Below are positions 1-9,135 of a DNA stretch of 64,000 nucleotides, piece by piece. The notes under the pieces were generated by a model. It did no database searches. It saw only the letters and a list, made by a program, of their open reading frames with translations, and was not told the origin of the DNA. This DNA comes from Desulfuromonadales bacterium. GTDB taxonomy: Bacteria; Desulfobacterota; Desulfuromonadia; Geobacterales; Pseudopelobacteraceae. Location of the stretch: assembly GCA_016650295.1 (NCBI GenBank), contig JAENWA010000096.1:1-64000 (forward strand). Reading direction: 5' to 3'. The first letter of the stretch is position 1, and the number at the start of each line of letters is the position of its first letter. A program made the translations under genes and the position numbers.

Positions 1-2
1 AA

Positions 3-173
3 CTTACCAACGTCATTAAATGCTGGACAGAGGGGATTCAGATGATGAAGGTTGGCGAAAAGGCAGAACTTTATTGCCCTTCGGATATTGCATATGGTGA
101 TGCAGGTGTCCCAGGATCTATCCCGCGATACGCTTCACTGATATTTGAAGTAGAGTTACTTGGTATAAAATAG
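3..173 (+). CDS. FKBP-type peptidyl-prolyl cis-trans isomerase, C-terminal part (truncated by window start)
   Basis: Frame 3 reads ...MMKVGEKAELYCPSDIAYGDAGVPGSIPRYASLIFEVELLGIK*, the typical FKBP C-terminus. Confidence 0.88.
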   Translation, partial: LTNVIKCWTEGIQMMKVGEKAELYCPSDIAYGDAGVPGSIPRYASLIFEVELLGIK

Positions 174-471
174 TCGGAAAGCGGCAACAGAGCGGCAACA
201 GGTGTGAATGGCAATAGTGTCAGGTCTACACATTGACAGAACAAGGAACACCTACGGGGTCTAGGCTTGACTTTTGGATATTTGTGACAATTAGGGACAT
301 CCATTTTATTTCCCTGGGTCAGTTCCATTGCATTACCTCCCCCCGGATAAAACGACAGAAATGACATAAATGATGTAATATCATAAAGTTATCAACAAAA
401 TCCCGTAAAATGAGGTTGAGAAATATTTAGGCGTATTTTCGACATTAATTGTTAAAATACAGATGGTTACA

Positions 472-570
472 CCATAATTTCGGACGTCAGAAATTATGGG
501 TTTTCAGCGTTCCGGCGGGTCGTAAACTGGGTGGAAGGCGTTGGTTTTGGGGATGACAAATATCTACACA
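472..570. repeat. Palindrome-containing repeat, copy 1
   Basis: CCATAATTTCGGACGTCAGAAATTATGG followed by TTTTCAGCGTTCCGGCGGGTCG; matches copy 2 at 1496-1595. Confidence 0.75.
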
Positions 571-664
571 TATGACATTATCACAGGTGCAGAGTTGTCA
601 CTAGTCTGCTACATACCATTAAAACACGGAGGCAATTGATGAACGTAACTACAAGGAGAGCAAT

Positions 665-967
665 GTGAAACAGAAGATGTTTTCTACAGTGAGGCGTTAC
701 GAAGGAGTGAAGGACCCCAAAGCAGCTGCAAAAAAAATACAGGAAGTTTTTGTGCCGCTCATATCGGCTTTGCCAGGATTCATCGAATATTATTGGATAG
801 ATATGGGTGATGGCGCGATGACGTCAATTACCATTTTTAAAACGCTTCCTGAAGCAATAGCGGCAAACACAAAATCAAGAAGTTGGGTGGAGGAACACCT
901 GAGTTCGGTTCTTTCTCGCTCAGTCCGAATTGAGGCCGGGCCAATAGTCAGATCAATAGTCAGATAA
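665..967 (+). CDS. Small conserved protein (100 aa), possibly dimeric alpha-beta barrel/ABM-like; tandem paralog 1
   Basis: ORF with upstream AAGGAGAGCAATGTG; nearly identical to the 1033-1335 product. Confidence 0.7.
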   Translation: MKQKMFSTVRRYEGVKDPKAAAKKIQEVFVPLISALPGFIEYYWIDMGDGAMTSITIFKTLPEAIAANTKSRSWVEEHLSSVLSRSVRIEAGPIVRSIVR

Positions 968-1032
968 ATATCGTACCGGAACAACCGGAGATTGTCCCTG
1001 ATTTTTCAAGGACAAAAATACAAGGAGGCAAT

Positions 1033-1335
1033 GTGAAACAAAAAATGTTTTCTACAGTGAGGCGTTACGAAGAAGTGAAGGACACTAAAGCAGCAGCAAT
1101 AAAAATAGAGGAAGTTTTTGTGCCGCTCATATCTGCTTTGCCAGGATTCATCGAATATTATTGTATCGATCTGGGAAATGGCGCGATGATGTCAATTACC
1201 ATTTTTAAAACGCTTGCTGAAGCAATAGCGGCAAACACAAAATCAAGAAGTTGGGTGGAGGAACACCTGAGTTCGGTTCTTTCTCGCTCAGTCCGAATTG
1301 AGGCCGGGCCAATAGTCGTATACAATGGGAAATAA
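1033..1335 (+). CDS. Small conserved protein (100 aa), tandem paralog 2
   Basis: Shares MKQKMFSTVRRYE.VKD.KAAA.KI.EVFVPLISALPGFIEYY with 665-967; the unit repeats at a 368-bp offset. Confidence 0.7.
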   Translation: MKQKMFSTVRRYEEVKDTKAAAIKIEEVFVPLISALPGFIEYYCIDLGNGAMMSITIFKTLAEAIAANTKSRSWVEEHLSSVLSRSVRIEAGPIVVYNGK

Positions 1336-1404
1336 AGAAGGGTACTGACCGGGGGCACTCCCGGGCGTCAGGATTGGGGAACACCTCTGGGGCTTGGCTT
1401 TTGG

Positions 1405-1490
1405 GAGGCAATAAGGGGACAGGAGGCAATAAGGGGACAGGCTGAATATTGAGATGCAAAACGAGTGGCAATAATCAGCCTGTCCCTTTA
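1405..1490. repeat. Tandem and inverted repeat (GGAGGCAATAAGGGGACAG)n with inverted copy TCAGCCTGTCCCTTTATTG
   Basis: ggaggcaataaggggacaggaggcaataaggggacaggctga ... tcagcctgtccctttattgtgcc read directly. Confidence 0.75.
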
Positions 1491-1495
1491 TTGTG

Positions 1496-1595
1496 CCCCA
1501 AATTTCCGGACGTCCGGAAATTTGGGGTTTTCAGCGTTCCGACGGGTCGGAAACAGGGGTAGGAAGCGTGGGTTTTGGGGATTTCAACAAGTGGT
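1496..1595. repeat. Palindrome-containing repeat, copy 2
   Basis: Perfect 32-nt palindrome CCCCAAATTTCCGGACGTCCGGAAATTTGGGG then TTTTCAGCGTTCCGACGGGTCGGAAAC. Confidence 0.8.
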
Positions 1596-1727
1596 GACCT
1601 GACACTATGGTGATTTCCTTGACATCATTTAATTGCAATCGAACGTGAGGGAAGTTCTTGCGCTCGCTGTGCAGGTTACCTATATTGTTGCTGCAAGCAA
1701 AACTACACCAGCGACAAGAGACTCTCT

Positions 1728-2999
1728 ATGAAAAAGGATACCTCGACGCATAAAGCAATGCTCTGTGCGTGCCCCGTGCAGGGGACGTCTCATTGTCACC
1801 TTCTTCAGGGCAGTCCCATTCCCACCTTTGTCATCGACGAAAACCATTCCATCATTTTCTGGAACCGCGCCATTGAGTATGTATCCGGCTTCAGCGCCGA
1901 AAGTATGATAAACACCAGAAATCAGTGGATGCCTTTTTATAACGACGAACGCTCGGTCATGGCAGACCTTATCGTCGATGGAGCCTCCGAGGAGGAATTT
2001 AGCCGATACTATGGATCTATCTGGCGACGCTCCCGCGTAATCGAAGAAGCCTACGAGTCCGAGGGGTTTTTTCCCGCCATGGGGGAGCAAGGAACCTGGC
2101 TCTATTTTACCGCTTCGCCGCTTTTAGACACTGAAGGCAGGACAATTGGCGCCATAGAGACTCTGCAGGATATTTCGGAGCGTAAATTTGCCGAAGCGGC
2201 CCTCAAGGCGTCCCGCGAGAACCTGGAAGATCTGGTTGAGCAACGTACATTCGAGCTGAAACTGGCTCATCAAGAACTGAAGGTAAAAGCAGAGAATCTG
2301 GAACAAGCCAATGAGGAATTGTCTCAATACGCCTTTGTCGCTTCTCACGACCTGCGATCACCTTTACGCGCAATCCGAAACTACACCGACTTCCTCCACG
2401 AAGAATTGGATTCCCTCCTTGACGATGAGCAAAGAGGATACTTTCGAGGTCTGTTCAGCGCCCTTCGACATGGCGACGAACTGGTCAGCGACCTGCTTGA
2501 ATTCTCGCGCGTCAGTAGTTCACCGGTTATTCAACAGGATATTCATCTAACATCTATTATTGATGAACTTCGGGGTACTCTCGATTTGCCGGCAGATGCG
2601 GACCTGACTATTTCGGGTGTTTTACCTGTTGTATATTCGGACCGGACTCTCCTGAACCAGATATTCCAGAACCTGATTGCCAATGGCATCAAGTTTAACC
2701 GTTCGACCAGACGTAACGTGGAGGTTGGCCTTGCAGATCAACATTTAGGGACCTGTGAGGTTTTTGTGCGTGACAACGGAATCGGTATCGATCCACTCTA
2801 CCACGATCGGATCTTCAAAATGTTCAAGCGGCTTCATACCCACAAGGAATTTGAAGGCACCGGCATCGGTCTGGCAATTGTTAAAAAATCCGTTCTGAAG
2901 CTGAACGGTTCGGTTCGCGTTGAATCCAAGGTTGGTGAAGGCAGCGCTTTTTACATTACTCTGCCCTTGGCAAGAAAGGACACGGATAGTGAAAGATAA
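1728..2999 (+). CDS. PAS-domain sensor histidine kinase
   Basis: PAS region, SHDLRSPLRAIRNY H-box, NGIKFN N-box, DNGIGID and GTGIGLAIVKK G-boxes. Confidence 0.93.
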   Translation: MKKDTSTHKAMLCACPVQGTSHCHLLQGSPIPTFVIDENHSIIFWNRAIEYVSGFSAESMINTRNQWMPFYNDERSVMADLIVDGASEEEFSRYYGSIWRRSRVIEEAYESEGFFPAMGEQGTWLYFTASPLLDTEGRTIGAIETLQDISERKFAEAALKASRENLEDLVEQRTFELKLAHQELKVKAENLEQANEELSQYAFVASHDLRSPLRAIRNYTDFLHEELDSLLDDEQRGYFRGLFSALRHGDELVSDLLEFSRVSSSPVIQQDIHLTSIIDELRGTLDLPADADLTISGVLPVVYSDRTLLNQIFQNLIANGIKFNRSTRRNVEVGLADQHLGTCEVFVRDNGIGIDPLYHDRIFKMFKRLHTHKEFEGTGIGLAIVKKSVLKLNGSVRVESKVGEGSAFYITLPLARKDTDSER

Positions 3000-3444
3000 A
3001 GAATTTGTAGTACTTTTGGCTGAGGACGATGAACACGATATCATGGCAACCCGGAGGGCCTGGAAGACAAACAGGATGGCTAACCGACTCTGCATAGTCA
3101 ATGACGGCGTGGAGTGCCTTGACTATCTGTACCGGCGTGGCGCCTACATCGACCCGGTATCTTCACCCTCGCCCGGTATCGTCCTGCTCGATATCAATAT
3201 GCCCAGGATGGACGGACTGGAAACCCTGAAAGCCATTCGTCAAAGCAACGAATTCAAACACCTTCCGGTCATCATGCTGACCACTTCAAAGGCGGAAGAG
3301 GATCGTGTGATGAGTTACGAGTACGGGGCAAATGCCTACATCGTAAAACCGGTAGGATTTGAAAATTTTTCCGAGGCCATCAGAACCATCAACCTTTTCT
3401 GGAAGCTGGTCGAGCTTCCGGGAGGGCACCATGAATACAATTGA
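2989..3444 (+). CDS. Response regulator receiver protein (Rcp1-like)
   Basis: GTG start at 2989 overlaps the kinase 3' end; VVLLAEDDEHD...VLLDINMPRMDG...MLTTSKAEED...YIVKPVGFENF. Confidence 0.9.
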   Translation: MKDKEFVVLLAEDDEHDIMATRRAWKTNRMANRLCIVNDGVECLDYLYRRGAYIDPVSSPSPGIVLLDINMPRMDGLETLKAIRQSNEFKHLPVIMLTTSKAEEDRVMSYEYGANAYIVKPVGFENFSEAIRTINLFWKLVELPGGHHEYN

Positions 3445-4825
3445 TATGCCTCAAAACCTGAATATTCTTCTTGTCGAGGACAATGAACATGATCGCGCCG
3501 CCTTTCGACGCGCTTTCAAGGATTATTCCGCTGAGTATCGGATTACCGAATGTGTCCGCGCACCGGATGCAATTTCAATGATTGAAAAATATCCTTCAAC
3601 TTTTGATATTGTCGTGATTGACCATCATCTCCCCTGCATGTACGGCCTTGATCTCTGCAAGGAGTTGCTGGCGGCATCCATCCCGATTCCGTTGGTCATT
3701 CTGACGGGAAGCGGATCGGAAAAAGTCGCTGTCGAGGCTCTCAAGGCCGGAGTGAACGACTACATCATCAAGGATCCCAATAGCGCCTATCTGGAAATGC
3801 TGCCGCTAGTCCTCAACGAGGTTGTAATAGCCCATCGCGAACGCCAGGCCCGTCAAGCCGCCGAGCTTGCGCTGCGTGAAAGCCAGGAGCTGCTGCTGCG
3901 CATCGTTGAGGGCATCTCCATCCCGACCTTCGTCATTGGCACAAACCACGTCACTATCTACTGGAACCGGGCCTGTGCAAACATCACCGGTGTACCGGCA
4001 GCCGATGTCATCGGCACCCGTCAGCAATGGCGCGCCTTCTACGACTCCGAACGGCCGGTCATGGCGGACCTGATCGTTGACCAGGTCATCGAGGAGACGA
4101 TTGCACAGTACTACAGCAAAGAATATCGGCGTTCCGAGATCATTGAAGGGGCCTTCGAAGTGGAAGATTTTTTCCCTCATCTCGGAGAAACCGGCAAGTG
4201 GCTTTATTTCACGGCCGCACCGCTTAAAGACTCCAACGGAACAATCATCGGCGCTATCGAGACGCTCCAGGATGTTACGGAGCGCAGAACGGCAGAGTTG
4301 GCTCTGAAAGAGAGCGAACATCGCCACAGGGAGCTCAGTATCACTGACGGGCTGACCGGACTCTATAACCACCGTTACTTTTTCGGCCGTATCAAGGACG
4401 AGATAGAGCGCTTCAATCGTTACGGTTCCCAACTATCCATGATCCTGCTGGATGTCGATAACTTCAAGAGTTTCAATGACAACTACGGTCATATGAATGG
4501 GGATCTGGTACTGGCAGGACTGGCGGATATTATCAGAGAAAATATCCGCGGAACCGACTCTGCCTATCGCTACGGTGGAGAGGAATTTATCGTGATTTTC
4601 CCTGAGACTGATCCGGATGAAGCCAAGGTGGTGGCGGAGAGACTGCGACACTCTTTTGAAATGAATACGTATTCGCCATCTTCTGAAATAACCGTGCGAA
4701 CAACCGTAAGTATCGGCGGCGGACGCTACCAACCCGATGAAAATCTTGCCACGTTCATAAAGCGGATCGACGAGGCCATGTATTCAGCCAAAAGACGTGG
4801 CAAGAATCAGGTCGTATTCGTCTGA
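3431..4825 (+). CDS. Diguanylate cyclase with REC and PAS domains (REC-PAS-GGDEF)
   Basis: LLVEDNEHD...VIDHHLP; PAS; C-terminal DGLTGLYNHRYF...YRYGGEEF. Confidence 0.93.
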   Translation: MNTIDMPQNLNILLVEDNEHDRAAFRRAFKDYSAEYRITECVRAPDAISMIEKYPSTFDIVVIDHHLPCMYGLDLCKELLAASIPIPLVILTGSGSEKVAVEALKAGVNDYIIKDPNSAYLEMLPLVLNEVVIAHRERQARQAAELALRESQELLLRIVEGISIPTFVIGTNHVTIYWNRACANITGVPAADVIGTRQQWRAFYDSERPVMADLIVDQVIEETIAQYYSKEYRRSEIIEGAFEVEDFFPHLGETGKWLYFTAAPLKDSNGTIIGAIETLQDVTERRTAELALKESEHRHRELSITDGLTGLYNHRYFFGRIKDEIERFNRYGSQLSMILLDVDNFKSFNDNYGHMNGDLVLAGLADIIRENIRGTDSAYRYGGEEFIVIFPETDPDEAKVVAERLRHSFEMNTYSPSSEITVRTTVSIGGGRYQPDENLATFIKRIDEAMYSAKRRGKNQVVFV

Positions 4826-4854
4826 TTACCTGATCAATAACGACTGGTTATCCC

Positions 4855-5229
4855 ATGCTGCTTCAAGCCGTGATCTATATGAACCTCGCCCTGTTCTTCT
4901 ACACCTGGGCCGTTTTCAGCGCCCGCAGGCGGGGACTCCATCGAAAACATCTGCTGATTTTCGGGGTCGGTCTGGTCTGCGACTACTTGGGAACACATAT
5001 GATGTTGCGCTACGGCCTCGCCAAAGGCATCATGCCGGAGTGGCACATTGTGGTCGGCTTTGCCTCACTGGCCGGCATGGCATTTCATTTCATGCTGGCA
5101 TTCGTTGCGGCAATGGTTCGTCAGGCCGAAACAGTGAATCGTCTCTTTCATCGGGTAAGCCTGACCATCTACACCAGTTGGCTTATCGCATTTTGCAGCG
5201 GGACAGTGGCGGGGATTATCGGGAAGTGA
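4855..5229 (+). CDS. Small membrane protein (HsmA-like)
   Basis: Four predicted hydrophobic segments, 124 aa; HsmA-like appearance is a family impression only. Confidence 0.6.
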   Translation: MLLQAVIYMNLALFFYTWAVFSARRRGLHRKHLLIFGVGLVCDYLGTHMMLRYGLAKGIMPEWHIVVGFASLAGMAFHFMLAFVAAMVRQAETVNRLFHRVSLTIYTSWLIAFCSGTVAGIIGK

Positions 5230-5310
5230 ATAAAGAATAATGATGACCTGACCGGACAATGCTGATAATTACGTGATCATCCGTAACGAAACTTTGGAAG
5301 GGGAAATGCC

Positions 5311-6369
5311 ATGACGACCGATAGCCACCCCCCCGAAAACCTCCGGCGCTCCAAGATCCATTCCGATGAGATGCTGGAATGGATGCAGGGCAAGGGAAAG
5401 ACCATCATCATCATCCATGACAATCCGGACCCGGATTGTCTGGCTTCGGCCATGGCGCTGCGCCACCTGCTTGCCATGAAACTGAGCCGGGATGCGATCA
5501 TCGCCTTTTCCGGCATGATCGGGCGCAGTGAAAACATCGCCATGGCAAAGGAACTGGAGATTACGCTCATCCCCCTCGATCTGGTCAGGCTGGATGAATT
5601 CAGCGTGGTCTGCATGCTTGACACCCAGCCCGGCACCGGCAACAACTCGTTTTCTCCTGATCGCCGGGTGGATATCATCATTGATCATCACCCCATGCGC
5701 GAAGCCAGCAAAAAGTGCCGCTGGGTGGATATTCGTGACGAGTATGGAGTTACCGCCACGATTCTGTACGAATACCTTCTGGCGCAAAATATCACCATCG
5801 GTACAAAACTGGCCACGGCCCTGTTCTACGCGATCAAATCCGAGACCCAGGACCTGGGCCGGGAGGCGAACCAGCCCGACCGGGACGCGTATCTTCGCCT
5901 CTTCCCCATAGCGAACAAGCGGCTCTTGTATGAAATCACCCATCCCAAGGTGCCGGTAGAACACTTCCGGACAATCCACAGCGGAGTTGAAAACGCGACG
6001 ATCTACGGCAAGCTGCTGGTTGTGAACCTGCAGAAGATCTGCTTTCCCGAAGTGGTGTCGGAGATGGCCGACTACCTGATCCGGCTGGAGGATATCGAGA
6101 CCGTGCTGGGCATGGGACATTACAACGATGGCATGATCCTTTCCATCCGCACGACCAGTCATCTGCTCAATGCGGGCGAGATCATCAGAAGGCTGGTGGC
6201 CGGTAGAGGAACGGCCGGAGGGCACGGCATGATGGCGGGAGGCCTGCTAAACAATGTACCGTTCGACCCCGCCGCACTGAAAGAGGTCGAAGATTTCCTG
6301 ACCAGGGGGATGCTGCAGGAACTGTCCATCGGGAATGTGATTCCGCGCAAGTTGATCGAGACCCGCTAG
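5311..6369 (+). CDS. DHH family phosphoesterase (NrnA-like)
   Basis: HDNPDPDCLASAMAL, DTQPGTGNN, IIDHHPM, C-terminal GGHGMMAGG (DHHA1). Confidence 0.92.
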   Translation: MTTDSHPPENLRRSKIHSDEMLEWMQGKGKTIIIIHDNPDPDCLASAMALRHLLAMKLSRDAIIAFSGMIGRSENIAMAKELEITLIPLDLVRLDEFSVVCMLDTQPGTGNNSFSPDRRVDIIIDHHPMREASKKCRWVDIRDEYGVTATILYEYLLAQNITIGTKLATALFYAIKSETQDLGREANQPDRDAYLRLFPIANKRLLYEITHPKVPVEHFRTIHSGVENATIYGKLLVVNLQKICFPEVVSEMADYLIRLEDIETVLGMGHYNDGMILSIRTTSHLLNAGEIIRRLVAGRGTAGGHGMMAGGLLNNVPFDPAALKEVEDFLTRGMLQELSIGNVIPRKLIETR

Positions 6370-6414
6370 ACGACCATAGCCTGTCCCTAGTACAATGTAA
6401 CTCTTAATTTTTCG

Positions 6415-6502
6415 CGGCTAACCCCTCTAAATCTCCCCTTATCTAAGGGGAGACATCAAGGTTTTCCCCTTAGTTAAGAGGGGATTGAGGGGGGTTAGAT
6501 TT
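6415..6502. repeat. C/G-rich inverted repeat (REP-like)
   Basis: ctaacccctctaaatctccccttatctaaggggaga ... ttccccttagttaagaggggattgaggggggttag. Confidence 0.7.
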
Positions 6503-6585
6503 AGATGTTCCAGGACACTAGTCAAAATATGGTGCCCGGCAAGACATGCAATTACCCAATCCGCCCCCTGAACACCTGGAGGAAT

Positions 6586-7068
6586 ATGAACGGCCGAAAA
6601 GAGAACACAACAGAGCCTTACAAGCCATTCTGGAAACGCCATTCTCTCAGCCTGACAGCTGCGGGCATCCTGGCGCTCTGTTTTGTCCTTTATGTGAAAT
6701 CTGATCCCAAATCGCACGCCGGATCCTTCTTCGGCAACGCCATCGCCGATTGGACCGGCGTTGTCATAACAATTCTGGCTACAAAATGGTTCTTCGAAAA
6801 GGGATCGCGGGAGAGCCGTCAACCTAAAATAACTCACCGGAACCGTTTTTTGGAGATGCTGCATGAACATTCACTGACGATATTTCTATTACTAACGGGA
6901 ATCGGTTGGGTTGCTCTGTTTCTCAAGGTTGATCCGGAGAGCAGATGGGGAACGGTGGTCAGCAATCTGGTTTCAGAATGGTCGCAGCAGATCGGATTGG
7001 TGCTGCTCACAAAGAAGCTCATCGAGACCGGTTCCAAAGAAAGCAGTGACAGTTCCAAAGATATGTAG
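6586..7068 (+). CDS. Small integral membrane protein, unknown function
   Basis: RBS ctggaggaat before ATG 6586; two similar TM-containing halves. Confidence 0.6.
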   Translation: MNGRKENTTEPYKPFWKRHSLSLTAAGILALCFVLYVKSDPKSHAGSFFGNAIADWTGVVITILATKWFFEKGSRESRQPKITHRNRFLEMLHEHSLTIFLLLTGIGWVALFLKVDPESRWGTVVSNLVSEWSQQIGLVLLTKKLIETGSKESSDSSKDM

Positions 7069-7190
7069 TGACAACAATTAGCTGGCGCCCCGAACCCGTA
7101 AATTTCAGGGTTGTGCTATTGCTGTAAAATCTGTTTTTAGAGACTTTATATCATGTGCCATGCGTTTTTTTGCATGCAAGGACAGGGAAG

Positions 7191-8051
7191 ATGCCTCAGG
7201 AAAAACAGGCCGATCAGAAGATGGGGGCGAACTCTGGTGAACAAATCAGCGAGTATGATTTCAGCCGCTGCAAATTGTGCGCAGCAAACACCGCCCGGCC
7301 GAAGTACACACTGAAGAATACGACGGTTTACGCGTGCGACGCATGTGACTTTCATTTCATCAACCATCTGGACAGCCTGCCGTCCGAGACCCCGAGCGAC
7401 GCCGCGATCCCTCTCGACCGTAAGGCGTTAGACTATATTGAAGGGCGGCTCCCCGACAGCGAAAAACAGCTCCGGAAAAATCTGTTGCTCGTAAAACGCC
7501 ATCTTTCGTTGTCTGGAGCGCACTGCCTCGACATCGGCGCCGGTGCCGGACTGTTTGCGCATTTGCTGGCCGAAGCGGGGGCTGTTGTCCATGGCATCGA
7601 ACCGCAAAGTATCTTCCGGCAGTTCGCCCAACGAAAATTCGGTATCGCGCTGAAGCGGGAGACCATCGATGCCCGATACTGGCAGCAGGGTTTTTCCGGT
7701 TTTTTTGATGTCGTCACGCTCTGGGATGTATTCGAGCATGTCAACTTTCCCGCGGAAACCCTGCAAAACGCTTATGACGTCATCAAACCGGGGGGCTGGC
7801 TTTTTCTCGATACCCCCCGCCGGAATGCGCTCTATTACCGGATCAGCGAATGGTCGTATCGCTTGAGCAACGGCGAAAACCCTCTGTTTCTCGAATCCCT
7901 CTATTCTCCCCTCCCCTTTCGCCACAAACAGTTGTTCACTCAGCGGCAGTTGCTGAAACTCGTGGAAAAAACAGGCTTTTCCGTCGTGCATATGCAATCT
8001 TCTCTACTCCGGCAGCACAACAAGATGGTCATCGTCTGCAGGAAACAATAG
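7191..8051 (+). CDS. Class I SAM-dependent methyltransferase with N-terminal zinc-ribbon-like Cys motif
   Basis: CKLCAAN...YACDACDFHF; CLDIGAGAGLFAHLLAEAG; DVVTLWDVFEHV. Confidence 0.88.
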   Translation: MPQEKQADQKMGANSGEQISEYDFSRCKLCAANTARPKYTLKNTTVYACDACDFHFINHLDSLPSETPSDAAIPLDRKALDYIEGRLPDSEKQLRKNLLLVKRHLSLSGAHCLDIGAGAGLFAHLLAEAGAVVHGIEPQSIFRQFAQRKFGIALKRETIDARYWQQGFSGFFDVVTLWDVFEHVNFPAETLQNAYDVIKPGGWLFLDTPRRNALYYRISEWSYRLSNGENPLFLESLYSPLPFRHKQLFTQRQLLKLVEKTGFSVVHMQSSLLRQHNKMVIVCRKQ

Positions 8052-8069
8052 TTCCTCATCCATAGAGAA

Positions 8070-9122
8070 ATGGAGCGTTCACAGATGACAGTACGAACCA
8101 TGCTGAAAATCCCGGTTCTTTCTATCGTACTAACGTTGTTGCTGGCCGCCACGCCGATCTTCGCTGCGCCACCTTCCGGGAAGAATGACACCCTCCCCTC
8201 CGGCAAACGTGTCCTGATCATCAGCATCGACGGCATGCGTCCCGACGTGCTCCTGCGCGCCAAGGCACCGAACATCCGCGAACTGACTACCCACGGCTCG
8301 TTCACCTTTTGGGCCGAATCCACCGATCTGGCCATCACCCTGCCGACTCATGTCAGTATGCTTACCGGGGTCTCCCCCGCCAAACACCGCATCACATGGA
8401 ACGACGACCGGCATGCGGGTTCCGGCGTTCTCAAGGTGCCAACCATATTCGACCTGACGAAAAAGGCCGGTTATTCCACCGCCATGGTGGTCGGAAAGCA
8501 CAAGCTCTGCATCATGGCCAGGCCGGGCAGCGTGGAGTGTACCATGGCATCCGGCACAACCGGCGAAGACGCGCTCGCCATTTCTGCGCTGGCAAGCGAA
8601 CTGCTGCGCAGGCAGCAACCGCAGGTCATGTTCGTGCATTTTCCCGATCCCGACACTGCGGGCCATGCTTCCGGATGGGGCAGCCCGGAACAGGTCGCCA
8701 GCGCCGACAGGGTCGATCAAGGTATCGGTATGCTCATGTCTACGTTGCGGGAGTTGGGTCTGAAGGATAAAACATTGATAATAATTACCGCCGACCACGG
8801 TGGTTCCGGCCGCTCACACGGTGCCAGGGTTCCTTTCAGCCACTTCATTCCCTGGATTGCAGTTGGTCCGGGAGTTCGTGAAAACTACGACCTGACCAAC
8901 GAACCGAAGCTTGCGGTACATGTTGAAGACGTGTTCGCTACTGCGCTTAATTTTCTGGGTGTCCCCATTCCGGCGGTCACGGACGGCAAAGCAATTCTCT
9001 CGATCTACGGGAGCAGTTTTAGTACCTTTGAACATCCAAAACCAACCCCCCTCAGTCCCCCCTTGTCAGGGGGGAAGCATTTGATAAGGGGAGGTTTGGA
9101 GGGGTTTGCTGCGAAAGAATAA
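8070..9122 (+). CDS. Alkaline phosphatase/nucleotide pyrophosphatase family protein
   Basis: VLIISIDGMRPDVL, LPTHVSMLTG, VHFPDPDTAGH, ITADHGGSGRSHG; signal peptide. Confidence 0.9.
   Translation: MERSQMTVRTMLKIPVLSIVLTLLLAATPIFAAPPSGKNDTLPSGKRVLIISIDGMRPDVLLRAKAPNIRELTTHGSFTFWAESTDLAITLPTHVSMLTGVSPAKHRITWNDDRHAGSGVLKVPTIFDLTKKAGYSTAMVVGKHKLCIMARPGSVECTMASGTTGEDALAISALASELLRRQQPQVMFVHFPDPDTAGHASGWGSPEQVASADRVDQGIGMLMSTLRELGLKDKTLIIITADHGGSGRSHGARVPFSHFIPWIAVGPGVRENYDLTNEPKLAVHVEDVFATALNFLGVPIPAVTDGKAILSIYGSSFSTFEHPKPTPLSPPLSGGKHLIRGGLEGFAAKE
9041..9113. repeat. C/G-rich inverted repeat overlapping the phosphatase 3' end
   Basis: aaccaacccccctcagtccccccttgtcaggggggaag ... ataaggggaggtttggaggggttt; similar type to 6415-6502. 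Confidence 0.7.
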
Positions 9123-9135
9123 CTGTTCAAACGTG

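Noticed and set aside
590-625. Sigma54 promoter and CACATATGAC enhancer upstream of the duplicated 100-aa genes
   Set aside because: The palindrome half-matches (10/12) near 571, but the candidate TTGTCACTAGTCTGCTA lacks the -24 GG and has wrong spacing.
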